Positions 8,140-16,892 of a stretch of 64,000 bases of DNA are shown in pieces. Position 1 is the stretch's first letter. Each line of letters starts with the position of its first letter. Source of the DNA: Mycetocola_A sp015752285 (lineage in GTDB: Bacteria; Actinomycetota; Actinomycetes; Actinomycetales; Microbacteriaceae); the NCBI RefSeq assembly GCF_015752285.1, contig NZ_JADOUY010000001.1, positions 124,001-188,000 on the forward strand, given 5' to 3'. The notes beneath the pieces were generated by a model, which saw only the letters and a program-made list of their open reading frames with translations, was not told the DNA's origin and did not search any database. A program made the translations under genes and the position numbers.

Positions 8140-9240
8140 CTACGAGCCGGCGCTGACCGACCGGGCGAGGGCGGCGCCCGCCTCACGGAGCCAGTGCGCC
8201 GTGTCGGACATGGCGGCGTCCGCGCTGCCGGCGAGCTCTGTCAGCGAGACCGCGTGGGCGAACCCGACCGGCTCGGCCGTGATCGCGCCGGCGACAAGCA
8301 GCGGTGACGCCCCGGTCTGCTCGGCAAGCGACCGCACGTACGACGGCACCTTGCCGGCATCCGACTGACCATCGAAACGCCCTTCCCCTGTGATCACGAC
8401 CGTTGCGGATGCCACCGTCTCTGGCGCGTGCATCACCTCACCGATCGCGTCGGCTCCGGCTGCGATGTGCGCGCCCCAGGCGGTGAGCGCGAACCCGGTG
8501 CCGCCCGCAGCGCCCGCGCCCGGTCTGCCCGTGTCTCCACCGATCACGGTCGCGAACAGCTCAAGGGCGGCATCGAGCTCGGCGACCTCGCTGGGCGTCG
8601 CTCCCTTTTGCGGACCGAAAACGGCCGCGGCGCCTGACGGCCCGAGCAACGGGTTGGTCACGTCGGTGAGGATCGTCGCTCCTCCGGCCGGAAGCACCCG
8701 CAGCTGCGTGGTGTCGACGGCGGCGACGGTCGCGAGGCCACGCCCGCCCGGGGCGATCTGCTGCCCGGATGCGTCGCTGAAGACGGCACCGAGCGCAGTC
8801 AGCGCTCCTGCGCCCCCGTCGGTGGACGAGCTGCCTCCGATGGCCAGGTAGAGCCGGTCGACACCGGAGTCGAGCGCGGCGGCGATGGCCTCCCCGAACC
8901 CGATCGTGTGGGCATCGAGCGGCTGAAGCGGGTCGAGCAGGGTGATGCCGCTGGTGACCGCAAGCTCGACGACCGCCGAGTTATCCGGCAGGAGGATCCA
9001 GCTCGCGGCGACCGGCCGCCCGTCCGGGCCCGTCACCGTCACCGGCATCCGCCTCGCATCTGGCACAGCGAGTTCGAACGCGTCGAGGGTCCCTTCTCCG
9101 CCGTCGGCCAGAGGCATCCGGATCAGGGTGTCACCCGGCCGTTCCCCGAGCCAGCCTTCGGCGAGCGCCGCCGTCACCTCCGTCGCGGTCGCCGTGCCTT
9201 TGAAGGAGTCAGGCGCGATGGCCACTCGAAGATCACTCAT
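8140..9240 (-). CDS. glycerate kinase (GlxK/GarK family)
   Basis: 366 residues. The N-terminal IAPDSFKGTATATEVTAAL and MPLADGGEGTLDAF motifs, the central LAIGGSSSTDGGAGALTALG and the C-terminal VVITGEGRFDGQSDAGK are diagnostic of the glycerate kinase 1 family, which phosphorylates D-glycerate with ATP to feed lower glycolysis. ATG 9240 is preferred over GTG 9249 because GGAG lies seven bases upstream of it. It follows the second LacI gene of the sugar locus on the same strand, separated by a repeat-rich spacer, and may be transcribed separately. Confidence 0.93.
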   Translation of the reverse strand: MSDLRVAIAPDSFKGTATATEVTAALAEGWLGERPGDTLIRMPLADGGEGTLDAFELAVPDARRMPVTVTGPDGRPVAASWILLPDNSAVVELAVTSGITLLDPLQPLDAHTIGFGEAIAAALDSGVDRLYLAIGGSSSTDGGAGALTALGAVFSDASGQQIAPGGRGLATVAAVDTTQLRVLPAGGATILTDVTNPLLGPSGAAAVFGPQKGATPSEVAELDAALELFATVIGGDTGRPGAGAAGGTGFALTAWGAHIAAGADAIGEVMHAPETVASATVVITGEGRFDGQSDAGKVPSYVRSLAEQTGASPLLVAGAITAEPVGFAHAVSLTELAGSADAAMSDTAHWLREAGAALARSVSAGS

Positions 9241-9270
9241 GCTCTCCACACTGCCAGAACCCCACCCCTT

Positions 9271-9360
9271 GTGACGCTCAACAGAAGAATCCGTCGCAAA
9301 CGAACACTCAACAGGAGAAATCGACGTTGTTCAGAACCGCACTCCTGTTGAGCGTGACAG
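9271..9360. repeat. cluster of three short repeats with CTCAACAG(G/A)AG core
   Basis: Copies: GTGACGCTCAACAGAAGAAT (9271-9290, plus), GAACACTCAACAGGAGAAAT (9302-9321, plus) and an inverted ACTCCTGTTGAGCGTGACAG (9341-9360). They fill the spacer between glycerate kinase and lacI. The outer copies form an imperfect inverted repeat. Function unknown. Confidence 0.6.
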
Positions 9361-9371
9361 CCCGACCAGAA

Positions 9372-10394
9372 TCAGGACCGCGGTGGCGCGGTCGACTCGC
9401 GAACGACGAGCTCGGGCACGATCCGTGGCAGGTCGGCTGCCTCCTCGTCGCGGAGCACAGCGAGCAGCTCCGTCATGATGTCGCGCCCGAGGCCGTCGAA
9501 GTCCTGACGGATCGTGGTCAGTGGAGGCGCGAAGTGCTCCGCCTCCGGGATGTCGTCGAACCCGACGACGCTGACGTCCTGTGGTACGCGCAGCCCGGCC
9601 TGGCTGAGTGCGTGCATGAGACCGAGCGCCATCTGGTCATTGCCCGAGAAGACAGCCGTCATCTCGCGGTCGGCGGCGAGCACGGCGCCGTGGCGGTGTC
9701 CGCTCGCCGGGGTCCAGTCGCCGACGAGATGCTCGCGCGCCACAAGTCCGGCCGCACCGAGCGCATCCTTCCAACCCCTGACCCGCTCGGCGGCATCCGC
9801 CGAATCCCGAGGCCCGGAGATGTGCCGGATGTCGCGGTGACCGAGCCCGATCAGGTGCTCGACGGCGGCCCGCGCTCCCGCGTACTGGTCGAGCGCGACG
9901 CTGTGCACACCGGGGCGTCCCCCGGCATCGACCGCGACCAGCGGAACTCCGAGTTCGATCCCCAGAATCGCGTCGAGCGCACCAGCGTGTGCGGCGATGA
10001 GCACGATGGCCTCGACATTCTGCCGGACGAGCAGCTCGACGGCCGAACGCAGCGACGTCGGATCCGAATCGAGCATGCTTGCCATGCTCACCGCATACCT
10101 GGCGTCGCGTGCGGCGTCGTTGAAGTGGAGCGCGGTCGATGAGGGTCCATAGTCCGGGCCCCCTGTCGTGATCAGGCCGATCGTCCTAGAGCGTCGGGTC
10201 ACGAGCGCCCGTGCAGCCTGAGACGGCGTGTAGCGCAACTGTTTGATGGCCTTCTCGACCCGGTCGCGTGTGGCCGGCCGCACGTTCGGCAGGTCGTTGA
10301 GCACCCGAGAAACGGTCTGATGGCTCACACCGGCGAGGCGTGCGACGTCGAAGATGTTGGCGACGCGCGCCCGCTCATCGTCGTTTGTCACCAC
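9372..10394 (-). CDS. LacI-family regulator of the YtfQRT-YjfF importer
   Basis: 340 residues: HTH (NIFDVARLAGVSHQTVSRVL, about 13-32), hinge and ligand-binding domain, ending with PPLTTIRQDFDGLGRD and VVRESTAPP. The recognition helix HQTVSRVLND is identical to that of the LacI gene at 25089-26108, so the two should bind similar operators; both local operator types contain TGTGA-N-CG. GTG 10394 is nine bases after an AGGAG. It is the last gene after the sugar importer on the minus strand, which suggests it controls the promoter at about 15250. Confidence 0.92.
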   Translation of the reverse strand: MVTNDDERARVANIFDVARLAGVSHQTVSRVLNDLPNVRPATRDRVEKAIKQLRYTPSQAARALVTRRSRTIGLITTGGPDYGPSSTALHFNDAARDARYAVSMASMLDSDPTSLRSAVELLVRQNVEAIVLIAAHAGALDAILGIELGVPLVAVDAGGRPGVHSVALDQYAGARAAVEHLIGLGHRDIRHISGPRDSADAAERVRGWKDALGAAGLVAREHLVGDWTPASGHRHGAVLAADREMTAVFSGNDQMALGLMHALSQAGLRVPQDVSVVGFDDIPEAEHFAPPLTTIRQDFDGLGRDIMTELLAVLRDEEAADLPRIVPELVVRESTAPPRS

Positions 10395-10504
10395 CTCGGC
10401 CCACTCCTGCCCGGCGACTCGCGCCCCTGCCTTCTCACTCGATTATCGCGCCTCGTGGCGACCCGAAAGTTCACCCGGGCGGCGTCACGGCACAGCGGAT
10501 GCCG

Positions 10505-11521
10505 TCACGTCCGTCTCCCGGTCAGAACCTTCTGCAGGATGATGAACACGAGCAGCAGGGCACCGATGAAGATCCGCGTCCACCACGAGGTGAGGTTCCC
10601 GTCGAAGGTGATGAGGGTCTGGATGGTCCCCAGCACGAGAACACCGAGCACCGATCCGAGGACGAAACCGTATCCACCCGTCAGCAGCGTGCCGCCGATC
10701 ACCACGGCGGCGATGGCATCGAGTTCCGTTCCGATCGCCGTCAGCGCGTACCCAGACAGCGTGTAGAAGCTGTACAACACCCCCGCGAGTCCGGAGCAGA
10801 ATCCGCTGATCACGTAGACCAGCACTTTGGTGCGGGCGACCGGCAGGCCCATCAGCACGCCGGACTGCTCGCTGCCGCCGATCGCATACACCGTGCGCCC
10901 GAGGCGCGTGTAGTGCAGCACGAAGACGGCGACGGCGATGACGACGATCGCGATGATCACGCTCGGGGTGATGCTCAGCCGCGGCGCCAGTGGGATGCGC
11001 GTCTGCGCCAGCGCGACGAACACCGGGTCGACGATGGAGATCGTCGTGTTGCTGATGACGTAACAGAGACCGCGGGCGAGGAACATGGCGGCGAGCGTCG
11101 CGATGAAGGGCTGGATCTGGAAGTAGTGGATCATCAGGCCGACCAGCAGGCCGAGGACGGACGTCAGAACCAGGACGAGCGGAATGATCACTCCTGGCGA
11201 CCAACCCGACTGCAGCAGGGTGGCCGTGATCATCGTCGACATCGCCAGGACTGCGCCGACGGAGAGGTCGATCCCCCCGGTCAGGATGACGAACGTCATG
11301 CCGACGGCGAGAACGAGGAGGTAGGCATTGTCGATGAAGAGGTTCGCGACCACCTGCGGGTTCGTGAAACCGCGGTAGCGGAACGCACCGGCAACGAACA
11401 TGCCGACGAGAAGCACACCGGTGACGATGACCGGTCCGTACTTCGGGTTGGTCAGGGCGTTGCGGACCTGGTCGATCGGTCGGGTGGCGCGGCCGGGCGG
11501 CGACGGTGCGAGAGCGGTCAT
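10505..11521 (-). CDS. yjfF: sugar ABC transporter permease, YjfF type
   Basis: 338 residues, hydrophobic throughout (about 8-10 membrane segments), of the ribose/galactofuranose (BPD_transp_2) permease family. LTGGIDLSVGAVLAMS around 89-104 and VVIGGTLLTGGYGFVLGS near 273-290 are family signatures. The second permease of a heterodimeric channel like E. coli YtfT-YjfF (galactofuranose). The ATG at 11521 overlaps the ytfT-like stop as ATGA; upstream codons in frame would lie inside that gene. Substrate in this organism may be L-arabinose or another pentose, given araBDA next door. Confidence 0.9.
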   Translation of the reverse strand: MTALAPSPPGRATRPIDQVRNALTNPKYGPVIVTGVLLVGMFVAGAFRYRGFTNPQVVANLFIDNAYLLVLAVGMTFVILTGGIDLSVGAVLAMSTMITATLLQSGWSPGVIIPLVLVLTSVLGLLVGLMIHYFQIQPFIATLAAMFLARGLCYVISNTTISIVDPVFVALAQTRIPLAPRLSITPSVIIAIVVIAVAVFVLHYTRLGRTVYAIGGSEQSGVLMGLPVARTKVLVYVISGFCSGLAGVLYSFYTLSGYALTAIGTELDAIAAVVIGGTLLTGGYGFVLGSVLGVLVLGTIQTLITFDGNLTSWWTRIFIGALLLVFIILQKVLTGRRT

Positions 11522-12549
11522 GCGGAAACCTCCGGGATGCGTCGAGCGGCGACGCGGCGATGCCACGAGTCGATGAGCTCAGTCGTGCGCGGTGACTGGA
11601 GCAGGCAGACGGCGGTGACCACGGCGGCCTTGAACACCATCGTCGCGATCGGCGGGATGCCGACCGTGTACACCGTCGTCACCAGGGTCTGGATCACGAG
11701 CGCCCCGATCAGCGTGCCGAGCAGTGAATACCGGCCGCCGGCGAGGGATGTGCCACCGATGACGACGGCGAGGATGGCATCGAGCTCGATGAACAGGCCG
11801 GTGTTGTTGGCATCCGCTGCTGTCTGGTTGCTCGTGAGCACGAGTCCGGCGATCGCCGCACAGAATGCCGTGAAGACGTAGACACTGATCAAGAGGCCGC
11901 GCGACCGGACACCAGCGAGACGGGATGCCTCCGGGTTGATACCCACAGCTTCGATCATCAGCCCGAGCGCAGTTCGGCGCGTCAGGAGCAGCGCGAAGAG
12001 GAACAGCGCTGCGGCGATGAGGACCGAGACCGGGAGTCCGGCGAAGAAGCCCGACCCGAGCACCTTGAACGGCGGGCTGTTCACCGTGAGGATCTGACCC
12101 TCGGTGATGAGCATGGCGACGCCGCGACCGGCGGTCATCAGGATGAGCGTGGCGATGATCGGCTGGATGCCGAGCACGGCGACGAGGAATCCGTTCCACA
12201 GTCCGAGCACGAGTGAGATGAGGATGGCCACGACGACCGCGACGATGACGGTGCCGGGGCTGCCGGGGTCCGGGGAGCCAAGGATGATCGAGCAGGCCAC
12301 AGCGCCGGAGATCGCACAGACCGCACCCACCGAGAGGTCGATCCCGCGGGTCGCGATGACAAGTGTCATGCCGACGGCGATCATCAGTGTCGGCGATCCG
12401 TTCCGCAGGATGTCGATGAGGCTTCCGAACAGGTGCCCGTCACGGACCTGGATGGAGAAGAACCCGGGGAAGGCGATCAGGTTGACGAGGAACAGGGCCA
12501 GCAGCATCGCCACAGGCCAGAACAGCCGGTGTGCCATCAATCGCCTCAT
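11518..12549 (-). CDS. ytfT: sugar ABC transporter permease, YtfT type
   Basis: 343 residues of a multi-span BPD_transp_2 permease. The signature VIATRGIDLSVGAVCAISG (about 63-81) and AVVIGGTSLAGGRYSLLGT near 265-283 are clear. Coupled by ATGA overlaps to the ATPase gene upstream and to the yjfF-like gene downstream, so all three are made in step. Forms the inner-membrane channel with YjfF for uptake of a sugar delivered by the lipoprotein at 14171. Confidence 0.9.
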   Translation of the reverse strand: MRRLMAHRLFWPVAMLLALFLVNLIAFPGFFSIQVRDGHLFGSLIDILRNGSPTLMIAVGMTLVIATRGIDLSVGAVCAISGAVACSIILGSPDPGSPGTVIVAVVVAILISLVLGLWNGFLVAVLGIQPIIATLILMTAGRGVAMLITEGQILTVNSPPFKVLGSGFFAGLPVSVLIAAALFLFALLLTRRTALGLMIEAVGINPEASRLAGVRSRGLLISVYVFTAFCAAIAGLVLTSNQTAADANNTGLFIELDAILAVVIGGTSLAGGRYSLLGTLIGALVIQTLVTTVYTVGIPPIATMVFKAAVVTAVCLLQSPRTTELIDSWHRRVAARRIPEVSA

Positions 12550-14081
12550 GCGACGGCCTCCGTCTCAGAACCCTCGGCGATGATGGCGAGCAGGTTGTCC
12601 GTCGACAAATCGTCGTTCTCGATGTCTGCGACCATGCGACGGTCACGCATGACGGCGACCCGGTGGCTCAGCCGGAGGACCTCGTCGAGTTCTGCGGAGA
12701 TGTAGAGCACGCTCATGCCGTTCTCGGCGAGGTTGGAGACCAGTTTCTGGATCTCGGCCTTCGCCCCCACGTCGATCCCGCGGGTGGGTTCGTCGAGGAT
12801 GAGTAGCCGCGGCGCGATGGCCAGCCACCGGGCGAGCAGCACTTTCTGCTGGTTGCCTCCCGAGAGGTTGCGAAGGAGAGCGTCGGGGTCAGCGGGACGG
12901 ATGTTGAGCGCCTGGATGTAACTCTCGGCGAGTTCGGTCTGTCTCTTCTTCGGGATCGGTCGGAACCAGCCGCGGTCGGCCTGCAGTGCGAGCGCGATGT
13001 TGTCCCGCACCGTCAGGTCGTCGAGGATTCCTTCGGCCCGTCTGTTCTCGCTCGAGTAGACGATGCGGTCACGGATCGCCTGGCGCGGGGTCCGGATCCG
13101 TTTCGGGATGCCCTCGACGGTGAGCGTTCCGGCATCCGCTCGATCGACTCCGGCGAGGATACGGGCGAGTTCGGTGCGGCCGGAGCCGAGGAGGCCGGCG
13201 AGTCCGACCACTTCCCCCTCGTACACCTCGAGGTCGATCGGTTCGATCGACCCTTTACGGCCGAGCCCGATCGCCGAGAGGTAGGGAACGAGCGCCTCCT
13301 CATCGACGGACTGCGCCTTCGTCTTGCGCTCGAGCGCCTCGAGAACGGTGAGTTCCTTGCCGATCATCTTCTGGACCAGTTCGATCCGGAGGATCTCGTC
13401 CGTGAGGTACTCGCCGACGAGCTTGCCGTTGCGCAACACGGTGAGCCGGTCGGAGATCTCGTACACCTGGTCGAGGAAGTGCGACACGAAAAGGATGGCG
13501 ACCCCGGCGTCCTTGAGGTTCCTGATGATGCGGAACAGTTCCTGGACCTCATCGGCGTCCAGGCTCGAGGTGGGTTCGTCGAGGATGAGGACGCGAGCGT
13601 TGATGTCTGTTGCGCGCGCAATGGCCACGAGTTGCTGCACAGCGAGCGAATGCGAACCGAGCCGCGAGTTCGGATCGATGTCGAGGTGGAGACGGTGAAG
13701 CAGTTCGGATGCCCGCCTGCGGGTTGCTTTCCAGTCGATGCCACCGAAGCGACGTGGTTCGCGGCCGAGAAGAATGTTCTCGGCGACGGTGAGGTTGGTG
13801 AGGAGGTTCACCTCCTGGTAGACGGTCGATACCCCGGCGGCCTGCGCCTCCGCGGTTCCCGAGAACGAAACCGATTCGCCTCCGACGGTGATCACTCCAC
13901 TGTCGATCCGGTAGACGCCGGTCAGCGCCTTGATGAGCGTCGACTTGCCCGCGCCGTTTTCGCCCATGAGCGAGTGGACTTCGCCGGGGAACATCCGGAA
14001 GCTGACATCATCGAGGGCTTTCACCCCCGGAAAACTGATGGAGATGTTCTCCATCGCAACGGCTGGCTGTGGTTCGGTCAT
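12546..14081 (-). CDS. ytfR: sugar ABC transporter ATP-binding protein, YtfR type
   Basis: 511 residues with two fused ATPase domains. The first has Walker A GENGAGKST (40-48), a signature region SLAVQQLVAIARA and Walker B VLILDEPTSSLD; the second has the usual degenerate P-loop GLLGSGRTEL, an intact LSGGNQQKVLLARWL and LLILDEPTRGIDVG. This asymmetry is normal for RbsA/MglA-type proteins. It powers the YtfT-YjfF channel. The start is 39 bases after a strong stem-loop that separates it from the binding-protein gene. Confidence 0.93.
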   Translation of the reverse strand: MTEPQPAVAMENISISFPGVKALDDVSFRMFPGEVHSLMGENGAGKSTLIKALTGVYRIDSGVITVGGESVSFSGTAEAQAAGVSTVYQEVNLLTNLTVAENILLGREPRRFGGIDWKATRRRASELLHRLHLDIDPNSRLGSHSLAVQQLVAIARATDINARVLILDEPTSSLDADEVQELFRIIRNLKDAGVAILFVSHFLDQVYEISDRLTVLRNGKLVGEYLTDEILRIELVQKMIGKELTVLEALERKTKAQSVDEEALVPYLSAIGLGRKGSIEPIDLEVYEGEVVGLAGLLGSGRTELARILAGVDRADAGTLTVEGIPKRIRTPRQAIRDRIVYSSENRRAEGILDDLTVRDNIALALQADRGWFRPIPKKRQTELAESYIQALNIRPADPDALLRNLSGGNQQKVLLARWLAIAPRLLILDEPTRGIDVGAKAEIQKLVSNLAENGMSVLYISAELDEVLRLSHRVAVMRDRRMVADIENDDLSTDNLLAIIAEGSETEAVA

Positions 14082-14119
14082 GCTGTGATCTCTCTGCGCT
14101 GAGGGACGTCGATGTGATC

Positions 14120-14160
14120 GCAGCGTATCGGGGCCGGACTACCCGGCCCCGATACGCTGC
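14120..14160 (-). other. intercistronic stem-loop between ytfQ and ytfR
   Basis: GCAGCGTATCGGGGCCGG (14120-14137) pairs perfectly over 18 bases with 14143-14160 around the loop actac. There is no T-run. Such hairpins usually protect the 3' end of abundant binding-protein mRNA and reduce expression of the membrane genes. Confidence 0.75.
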
Positions 14161-14170
14161 TGGTGATTTC

Positions 14171-15154
14171 TTAGTACTGACGATCGGGGAGGGCCTCGAC
14201 GGCCTGCTCCTGCGTGAACGTCGTCTCTTCCGTGATGATGCGCTTCTCGACCTCTTCACCGGCGACCACCTTGGTCACGATGTCGACGAGTTGCTTGCCG
14301 AGAAGCGGCGAGCATTCGACGATGAAGTTGATCTTGCCGTCGGCGAGGGCCTGCATGCCATCCTTCACGGCGTCGACCGTGATGATGGTGATGTCTTCGC
14401 CCGGCGTCATGCCAGCGGCCTCGATCGCTTCGATCGCCCCGAGTCCCATGTCGTCGTTGTGCGCGTAGATCACGTCGACATCCGGGTTGGACTTGAGCAG
14501 GGCCTCAGTGACCTGCTTGCCGCCCGCGCGAGTGAAGTCGCCGGTCTGTGATGCAACCACTTCGAACTTCTCGTCGGCCTTGATCACCTCGGCGAAGCCT
14601 TCTGCCCGGTCGAGAGCAGGGGCGGCGCCTGTCGTGCCTTCGAGCTGGATGATCTTCACCGGGTCGCTCGAGTCGGCGAACTCCTCGACGAGCCAGTCGC
14701 CGGCCTTCTTGCCCTCCTCGATGAAGTCGGAGCCGAGGAAGCTGACATAGAGCGAGTCGTCGGTGCTGTCGACGGCGCGGTCGGTGAGAACGACCGGGAT
14801 GCCGGCGTCTTTCGCCTCGTTGAGAACAGCATCCCACCCGGATTCGATGACCGGCGAGAAGGCGATGACATCGACGTCCTGCTGGATGTACGACCTGATG
14901 GCCTTGATCTGGTTCTCCTGCTTCTGCTGGGCGTCAGAGAACTTCAGTTCGATCCCTGCGTCCTTGAAGGCCGACTGGATGTCTGCGGTGTTGGCCGTCC
15001 TCCAGCCGCTCTCGGCGCCGACCTGTGCGAATCCGACGACGATGTCTTCCGGGGCTGTTGGCCCCTCGGATCCTCCGCCTGCCTCTTGCGCGCACCCCGT
15101 GAGTGCGAGGAGCAGTGCGCCGATGGCGACGGCAGCTCCCAGTGTTTTCTTCAC
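14171..15154 (-). CDS. ytfQ: sugar-binding lipoprotein, YtfQ type
   Basis: 327 residues. Signal peptide MKKTLGAAVAIGALLLALTG with lipobox LTGC (Cys 21), then a periplasmic-binding-protein fold (VVGFAQVGAESGWRTANTAD, then SPVIESGWDAVL, HNDDMGLGAIEAIE). Resembles YtfQ, the galactofuranose-binding protein. The start is GTG 15154, not the upstream TTG at 15160, because AGGAGG is seven bases before the GTG but only one before the TTG. It is first in the ytfQ-ytfR-ytfT-yjfF-lacI order behind the operators at 15245-15318. Confidence 0.9.
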   Translation of the reverse strand: MKKTLGAAVAIGALLLALTGCAQEAGGGSEGPTAPEDIVVGFAQVGAESGWRTANTADIQSAFKDAGIELKFSDAQQKQENQIKAIRSYIQQDVDVIAFSPVIESGWDAVLNEAKDAGIPVVLTDRAVDSTDDSLYVSFLGSDFIEEGKKAGDWLVEEFADSSDPVKIIQLEGTTGAAPALDRAEGFAEVIKADEKFEVVASQTGDFTRAGGKQVTEALLKSNPDVDVIYAHNDDMGLGAIEAIEAAGMTPGEDITIITVDAVKDGMQALADGKINFIVECSPLLGKQLVDIVTKVVAGEEVEKRIITEETTFTQEQAVEALPDRQY

Positions 15155-15244
15155 AACCAAACCTCCTTGTTCGGCCGGCGACGACGGAGAAGCGAGTGCT
15201 GTGTCGTGGTACCGGTCGGCCAGTCCATTCTGGCCGTGCCTCGA

Positions 15245-15274
15245 ATGTTAGCGCTCACAAAACGCTAAGCGCAA
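15245..15274 (-). promoter_or_regulatory. ytfQ promoter with overlapping LacI operator
   Basis: On the minus strand TTGCGC (15269-15274), an 18-base spacer and TAACAT (15245-15250) form a promoter. The palindrome-like TTGTGAGCGCTAACA (15246-15260) overlaps the -10 box, so repressor binding would block polymerase. An additional inverted repeat TTAGCG/CGCTAA spans 15248-15268. Confidence 0.6.
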
Positions 15275-15300
15275 GAGGGATATGGAACATTTCGGTGCGC

Positions 15301-15318
15301 TTTGTGAGCGATCACAAA
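15301..15318. promoter_or_regulatory. second LacI-type operator upstream of ytfQ
   Basis: TTTGTGAGCGATCACAAA is an inverted repeat with seven-base arms sharing TTGTGAGCG with the promoter-overlapping site about 55 bases away. Two sites spaced by about five helical turns could allow looping. Confidence 0.6.
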
Positions 15319-15325
15319 ACGCAGG

Positions 15326-15360
15326 AAAAAGGGGACGGATGCCGGTCGGCATCCGTCCCC
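15326..15360 (-). terminator. intrinsic terminator of araBDA
   Basis: On the minus strand GGGGACGGATGCCG pairs over 14 bases with CGGCATCCGTCCCC (15331-15360) and is followed by TTTTT (15326-15330). It starts 15 bases after the araA stop. The stem is built from the CGGATGCC octamer that is frequent in this window. Confidence 0.85.
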
Positions 15361-15374
15361 AGAATCGACGAGGG

Positions 15375-16892
15375 CTAGAAGCCCTGCGCCAGGCGGTAGT
15401 AGGCGTTGTTCCAGCGCACCTCGCGGGAGAACCCGTCGAGGGTGGTGTCGTTGTCGATGACGAGCAGCTCGGTCTTCGCGATCTCTGCGAAATCACGGAA
15501 GACATCGAGCCCGACCGCGGTCGACATGACCGTGTGGTGTGCGGCCCCGGCGGTCAGCCAGGCTGCAGCTGAGGTCGAGAACGACGGCTGCGGCTTCCAG
15601 ACGGCATGGCCGACAGGAAGGTTCGGCAGCGCTTCGGCCGGCTCGATCACGTCGACGACGTTCGCCACCAGGCGGAACCGGTCGCGCATGTCGCTCATCG
15701 CGACCACGATGGCCGGGCCCGGGTCGGTGCTGAACACGAGCCGCACCGGGTCGTCCTTGCCGCCGATGCCGAGCGGGTGGATCTCCAGCGTCGGTTTGGC
15801 CGAGCTGAGGCCCGGGCTGACCTCGAGCATGTGGGCGCCGAGGATCTGCTCCTCGCCGGGGACGAGGTGGTAGGTGTAGTCCTCCATGAGCGAGGCGCCG
15901 CCGGGCAGACCGGCCCCCATGACGGATGCCGCGCGCACGAGAATCGCGGTCTTCCAGTCCCCCTCGGCACCGAAACCGTAGCCCTCGGCCATGAGCCGCT
16001 GCACGGCGAGTCCTGGGAGTTGCTTGAGCGCGCCGAGGTCTTCGAACGAGGTCGTGAACGCGCCGAAGCCGCCCTCTTCGAGGAAGGACCGCAGTCCGAT
16101 CTCGATCGCAGCACCATCGCGGAGCGATGCGTGGCGGTCGCCGCCCTTCCGCAGCTCGGGCACGACGTCGTAGAGCTCTTCGTACTCGGCCACGAGGGCG
16201 TCGATGTCGCTCTCGGAAGCCGCGGCGACGGCATCCGCCAGTTCGTTCACTCCCCAGGTGTTGACCTGAACGCCGAACTTCAGCTCGGCTTCGGTCTTGT
16301 CACCCTCGGTGACGGCGACGTAGCGCATGTTGTCACCGAAGCGGGCGAGCTTGAGCTCGTGGGTGGCTGCCCAGCCGGCGGCGGCGCGCATCCAGGTGCC
16401 GACCTGGGCGGTGACGGCCGGGTTCGAGACGTGGCCGACGACGGTCTTGCGCGAGACGCCGAGTCGGGTCTGGATGTAACCGAACTCCCGGTCGCCGTGT
16501 GCGGCCTGGTTGAGGTTCATGAAGTCGAAGTCGATCTCGCCCCACGGCAACGCCACGTTGGCCTGCGTGTGCAGGTGCAGCAGCGGCTTCGTCAGGGCGT
16601 CAAGGCCGGCGATCCACATCTTCGCGGGAGAGAAGGTGTGCATCCAGGCGATGAGGCCGATCACCGTGTCGTCGGCGTTCGCGTCGAGGGCCGCCCGGCG
16701 GATCGACTCGGAGTCCTTGAGCACGGGCTTCCAGACGACCTTCACCGGGATATCGGATGCCGCGCCGAGGACGCGGGCGATCTCCTGCGACTGGTCGGCG
16801 ACCTGCTTGAGGGTCTCCTCGCCGTAGAGGTTCTGGCTTCCGGTGAGGAACCAGACTTCGTACTGGTCGAGTGAGGTGGTCAGCTTAGGCAT
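15375..16892 (-). CDS. araA: L-arabinose isomerase
   Basis: 505 residues, matching the about 500 of known AraA. VWFLTGSQNLYGEETL at the N-terminus, GEIDFDFMNLNQAAHGDREFGYI in the middle and YGFGAEGDWKTAILVRAASVM are diagnostic. Converts L-arabinose to L-ribulose in the cytoplasm. ATG 16892 has AAGGAG seven bases upstream, and the coding region overlaps the end of araD by eight bases, so translation is coupled. Third gene of an araB-araD-araA operon, ended by the terminator at 15326-15360. Confidence 0.97.
   Translation of the reverse strand: MPKLTTSLDQYEVWFLTGSQNLYGEETLKQVADQSQEIARVLGAASDIPVKVVWKPVLKDSESIRRAALDANADDTVIGLIAWMHTFSPAKMWIAGLDALTKPLLHLHTQANVALPWGEIDFDFMNLNQAAHGDREFGYIQTRLGVSRKTVVGHVSNPAVTAQVGTWMRAAAGWAATHELKLARFGDNMRYVAVTEGDKTEAELKFGVQVNTWGVNELADAVAAASESDIDALVAEYEELYDVVPELRKGGDRHASLRDGAAIEIGLRSFLEEGGFGAFTTSFEDLGALKQLPGLAVQRLMAEGYGFGAEGDWKTAILVRAASVMGAGLPGGASLMEDYTYHLVPGEEQILGAHMLEVSPGLSSAKPTLEIHPLGIGGKDDPVRLVFSTDPGPAIVVAMSDMRDRFRLVANVVDVIEPAEALPNLPVGHAVWKPQPSFSTSAAAWLTAGAAHHTVMSTAVGLDVFRDFAEIAKTELLVIDNDTTLDGFSREVRWNNAYYRLAQGF

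Noticed and set aside
10340..11881. A 513-codon plus-strand frame opposite the sugar permeases
   Set aside because: Highly charged, Arg/Asp/His-rich translation typical of antisense of membrane-protein genes.
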